From NCBI GenBank assembly GCA_900545035.1, contig UQXM01000076.1, forward strand, positions 1 to 8,544: 8,544 nucleotides of DNA. Reading direction: 5' to 3'. The position numbers were made by a program, and so were the translations under genes. Source of the DNA: an uncultured Fusobacterium sp. Lineage in GTDB: Bacteria; Fusobacteriota; Fusobacteriia; Fusobacteriales; Fusobacteriaceae. Shown here piece by piece: positions 5,725-8,544 of this stretch. The notes under the pieces were generated by a model. It was not told where the DNA came from, did no database searches, and saw nothing but the letters and a program-made list of their open reading frames with translations. Position 1 is the stretch's first letter; each line of letters opens with the position of its first letter.

Positions 5725-8337
5725 TTATTTTTGTTTCAAATCATATTTTACAAATCTGCATATCTGAACCACAACAGTAGGAATAAATGCAAGAAGATAA
5801 ATATATCCATACTGACTGAATGTCAAATACGAAACTTCAAAAAGTTTTCCTATTGTATGATTAAATAGTATCACATTCAGCAGTAAAGTGCCTACTAAAA
5901 ATGCAAGAACTGAATAAATATTTGACATCAGTCCAAGTTTTAAAATACTGTTTTTACCTCTGCAGTTAAATCCGTGGAAAAGTCTGGCAAGACAAAGAAT
6001 GCTGAAAGCCATTGTACTTGCAACATCTTCCCCTCCTTGTTTCAGCCCGATGTAGTATCCTGTCATAGTAAATACAGCTATCAAAAATCCCTCAAGCATA
6101 ATTTTCAAAGAAAGATTTTTGTCCAATATAGGTTCATTTATATCTCTCGGCTTATCTTCCAAAATATTTTCTCTTCCCGGCTCCATTCCGATTGCAATAG
6201 CAGGCAGACTGTCTGTAAGAAGATTTATAAACAACAGGTGTACAGGTGCAAAAGGCATTGCAAGTCCTGCCACAGAAGCATAAAATACTGATAAAATTCC
6301 TGCCATATTTCCTGAAAGTAAAAATCTTATAGAGTTTTTAATATTGAAATAAATATTTCTTCCTGTTGCAATAGCTTTTACTATTGTAGCAAAATTATCA
6401 TCAGCCAAAATCATTGAAGCAGCATCTTTAGAAACTTCTGTTCCTGTAATTCCCATAGCAATTCCGATATCCGCTTTTTTAAGAGCAGGAGCATCGTTTA
6501 CTCCGTCCCCTGTCATAGCACAAATTTTTCCTCTTGACTGCCAAGCTGACACTATTCTGATTTTATCTTCAGGAGATACTCTTGCATAAACAGAAATTTT
6601 TTCTATTCTCTCGTGAAGTTCTTCATCTGTCATTCCGCTAAGTTCAACACCGTTTAAAGCCTCATCGCCCTCTTTATATATTCCTATCTCTTTTGCAATA
6701 GCAACAGCTGTAACTTTATGATCTCCTGTAATCATAACAGGTTTAATTCCTGCTTTCAAACAATTTTGAACAGCAATTTTTGATTCCTCTCTCGGAGGGT
6801 CAATCATACTGATAAGTCCAAGGAATGTGTATTCATCTTCATCCTCTTTTGTAAGTTCTTTTTCAAGAGAGAAATTTTTAAATGTAAAAGCCAAAACTCT
6901 AAGACCATTGCTTGAAAGTTCATAGTTTGTATTTTCTATTTTTACAATATCTTCATCTGTAACAGGTCTTATTCCGTTTTTATCATAAATATATTTTGTT
7001 CTTCTAAGAAGAATGTCAAGAGCTCCTTTTGTTACCATATATATTTTTCCGTCAATCTTATGAAGTGTACTCATAAGTTTTCTGTCAGAATCAAAAGGTA
7101 TTTCCGAAAGTCTTGGATATTCTTTTCTGATTTCCAATTCACTTAAATTAAATTTTCTAACAAGATTTGTAAGAGCTACTTCCGTAGGATCTCCTATCTC
7201 TTTTCCTCCCTCACTCACAGCATCACTGCAAAGAGCTCCGAAATTAAGAAGCATTCTCTGATATTTATCATTAATATCAATATCCTCTGTATTTGTAAGA
7301 GTTCCGTTTACATATATTTTTTTGGAAGTCATTTTATTTTGAGTAAGTGTTCCTGTTTTATCGGAACAAATTACTGATATTGACCCAAGTCCTTCAACAG
7401 CTTTTAATTTCTTAATAATTGCATTCTCTTTTGACATCTTTTGAGTTCCTATTGCAAGAACTATTGTTACTATTGAACTAAGAGCTTCCGGAATAGCAGC
7501 AACAGCAAGAGCCACAGCAAATAATAATGATTCAAGAATATTTACTCCGTGATACAAATTAATTGCAAATACTATTCCACAAAGAACAAGAATAGAAACA
7601 GAAAGTTTTTTTCCAAAATTGTCTAACGAAACTTGAAGTGGTGTAGCTTTGTCTTTTGTATCTTTCATAAGAGAAGCTATTTTTCCAAGCTCTGTTTTCA
7701 TTCCCACAGCAGTGATTACGATTACCCCTCTTCCGTAGGTAACAAGGCTTCCTGAAAATACCATATTTTTCTGATCCCCAAGAGGAATATTTTCATCTGT
7801 TATAATTTCATCTGTTTTTCCCACACTTTCAGATTCCCCTGTAAGAGAACTTTCGTTTACCATAAGCGAAAAATTTTCAATTACTCTTCCGTCAGCAGGA
7901 ACAATATCCCCTGCTTCAAGATAAACAATATCTCCCACAGCAATTTCTTTAGAATAAATTTCCATTTTCATTCCGTTTCTCATTACTTTTGCTTTTGGAG
8001 ATGAAAGATTTTTAAGGCTTTCAAGAGATGATTCAGCTTTCAAATGCTGAACTGTTCCCAAAATCGCATTCATAATAATAACTGAAAATATTACAGCCGT
8101 ACTTTCGATGTTTCCTGTAAGCATCGAAATAATTCCTGCAATGATAAGAATTATTACAAGAAAATCTTTGAACTGTGATAAAAATACAACCCACGCTTTT
8201 TCTTTTTCATGCTCCTGAAGTTCATTCACACCAAAAAGTTTCCTTGATTCTTCTGCCTGTTGTTTAGTAAGTCCTGTTTCAGTAACATTAAGTTCTTTTA
8301 GGACATCTTCCTTTGACTTTAAAAAATACTTTTCCAT
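5725..8337 (-). CDS. P2-type Ca2+-transporting ATPase (cation-translocating P-type ATPase)
   Basis: This inner-membrane pump expels a cation, most likely Ca2+, using ATP through a phospho-aspartate intermediate. The 870 residues cover every P2 ATPase part: N-terminal cation-ATPase domain (1-75), actuator loop with TGES at 166-169, M4 motif PEAL at 283-286, phosphorylation motif DKTGT with Asp326, nucleotide-domain KGA at 437-439, TGDH at 537-540, hinge GDGVNDAP at 610-617, and M5-M10 from about 670. Against SERCA, site II ligands are kept (Glu284; Asn705 and Asp709 in NLLTD). The site I glutamate of M5 (E771) is Gly680, and the M8 glutamate (E908) aligns with Arg785. One Ca2+ per cycle is therefore expected, as for PMCA-like and LMCA1-like pumps. 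AAGGAG stands 6 bases before the ATG. It is first in a likely three-gene operon. Substrate is inferred from motifs; Mn2+ or another cation is not excluded. Confidence 0.93.
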   Translation of the reverse strand: MEKYFLKSKEDVLKELNVTETGLTKQQAEESRKLFGVNELQEHEKEKAWVVFLSQFKDFLVIILIIAGIISMLTGNIESTAVIFSVIIMNAILGTVQHLKAESSLESLKNLSSPKAKVMRNGMKMEIYSKEIAVGDIVYLEAGDIVPADGRVIENFSLMVNESSLTGESESVGKTDEIITDENIPLGDQKNMVFSGSLVTYGRGVIVITAVGMKTELGKIASLMKDTKDKATPLQVSLDNFGKKLSVSILVLCGIVFAINLYHGVNILESLLFAVALAVAAIPEALSSIVTIVLAIGTQKMSKENAIIKKLKAVEGLGSISVICSDKTGTLTQNKMTSKKIYVNGTLTNTEDIDINDKYQRMLLNFGALCSDAVSEGGKEIGDPTEVALTNLVRKFNLSELEIRKEYPRLSEIPFDSDRKLMSTLHKIDGKIYMVTKGALDILLRRTKYIYDKNGIRPVTDEDIVKIENTNYELSSNGLRVLAFTFKNFSLEKELTKEDEDEYTFLGLISMIDPPREESKIAVQNCLKAGIKPVMITGDHKVTAVAIAKEIGIYKEGDEALNGVELSGMTDEELHERIEKISVYARVSPEDKIRIVSAWQSRGKICAMTGDGVNDAPALKKADIGIAMGITGTEVSKDAASMILADDNFATIVKAIATGRNIYFNIKNSIRFLLSGNMAGILSVFYASVAGLAMPFAPVHLLFINLLTDSLPAIAIGMEPGRENILEDKPRDINEPILDKNLSLKIMLEGFLIAVFTMTGYYIGLKQGGEDVASTMAFSILCLARLFHGFNCRGKNSILKLGLMSNIYSVLAFLVGTLLLNVILFNHTIGKLFEVSYLTFSQYGYIYLLAFIPTVVVQICRFVKYDLKQK

Positions 8338-8347
8338 TTTTTCTCCT

Positions 8348-8391
8348 TGTTAAATGTATTAAAATTTTTATTTTTACAATATTCTTTAACA
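8348..8391 (-). promoter_or_regulatory. A/T-rich hairpin-forming leader before the calcium pump gene
   Basis: In the minus-strand transcript UGUUAAA (8391-8385) can pair with UUUAACA (8354-8348), the latter touching the AAGGAG ribosome binding site of the ATPase gene. UGUA/UACA and an A/U run inside it could also pair. In sequence this A/T-rich such pairings arise easily by chance. No convincing -35/-10 pair for the operon is visible between the upstream terminator and the ATG. Confidence 0.2.
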
Positions 8392-8394
8392 TTC

Positions 8395-8415
8395 ATAGAA
8401 AATTTTATTTTCTAT
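8395..8415. repeat. Perfect 9-bp inverted repeat upstream of the calcium pump gene
   Basis: ATAGAAAAT (8395-8403) and ATTTTCTAT (8407-8415) are perfect inverted copies separated by TTT. The 21-base palindrome lies about 57 bases upstream of the ATPase start, just after the terminator of the preceding transcript, a position that suits a regulator binding site near the operon promoter. It does not match a regulator box I can name with confidence and could be the result of composition. Confidence 0.35.
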
Positions 8416-8419
8416 TGAA

Positions 8420-8478
8420 TAAAAAAGAGACCTTTAATATGAAATTTTAGAATACTAAAAAATCATATTAAAAGTCTC
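8420..8478 (-). terminator. Strong intrinsic terminator of the transcript entering from the right
   Basis: On the minus strand GAGACTTTTAATATGA (8478-8463) pairs with TCATATTAAAGGTCTC (8442-8427) over 16 positions, with one G-U pair that would be an A-C mismatch if the plus strand were the RNA. After a 2x2 internal loop, TTTTAG/CTAAAA closes a 4-base loop. A T-run (8426-8421) follows immediately. The strand-specific wobble and T-run show that it works leftwards, insulating the calcium-pump operon from the gene beyond the window edge. Confidence 0.85.
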
Positions 8479-8499
8479 GTTACCTTTTTATATATAGGT

Positions 8500-8544
8500 T
8501 TACAGCACCAGAATAGCCTTAAAGACTAGACGCGAATTGTTGAC
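8500..8544 (-). other. 3' end of an unidentified gene or RNA, cut by the window edge
   Basis: Read on the minus strand, these 45 bases give one open frame, VNNSRLVFKAILVL followed by TAA (8502-8500), in step with the window edge. The stop lies 21 bases before the strong terminator, as expected for the end of a gene. Codons such as CGT, GTC, AAG, CTG and GTG are unlike the A/T-ending codons of the neighbours, and local G+C is higher (about 42 percent). It could be a horizontally acquired gene, a repeat, or a non-coding RNA with a chance frame. No function can be given. Confidence 0.3.

Overview
The window looks like chromosomal DNA from a very AT-rich Gram-negative-type anaerobe, most likely a Fusobacteriaceae member (Fusobacterium or Cetobacterium-like). 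The signs are low-G+C coding sequence dominated by A/T-ending codons, strong AAGGAG-type ribosome binding sites, all-A/T spacers, and the particular mix of protein families. The genus is an inference from style, not from a marker gene.

Layout, left to right. (1) The 5' half of a tRNA-Gly gene (minus strand) runs off the left edge, behind a consensus TTGACA-17-TATAAT promoter. (2) About 400 bases without an ordinary gene follow. They hold an A/T-only tract and then a compact island (about 231-340) that is roughly half G+C, folds into several perfect stems on the plus strand, and carries two overlapping tiny reading frames behind a good ribosome binding site. (3) galE (UDP-glucose 4-epimerase) and comM (YifB/Mg-chelatase-like AAA+ ATPase) lie on the minus strand, and pepP (long M24 aminopeptidase P) is divergent on the plus strand. 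(4) A bidirectional hairpin terminator separates pepP from a convergent minus-strand group. (5) That group, in transcription order, is a P2-type Ca2+-transporting ATPase, an unrecognised exported 120-residue protein, and an unrecognised 66-residue single-span membrane protein. Gaps are short (32 and 51 bases) and there is no terminator between them, so they probably form one operon. (6) A strong minus-strand terminator upstream of the ATPase ends a transcript that enters from beyond the right edge. Only 45 bases of the feature upstream of that terminator are visible.

How the genes fit together. galE serves sugar-nucleotide interconversion, comM serves recombination of incoming DNA in transformable bacteria, and pepP serves peptide breakdown. 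They look like ordinary neighbours rather than one pathway. The ATPase operon is the only group that suggests a joint function: a calcium pump with one exported and one membrane-embedded small protein of unknown role.

I see no CRISPR array, insertion sequence, phage gene or complete novel system. The parts most worth a second look are the G+C-rich structured island near the left end, the two small proteins behind the calcium pump, and a base-pairing that could hide the ribosome binding site of the last of them.
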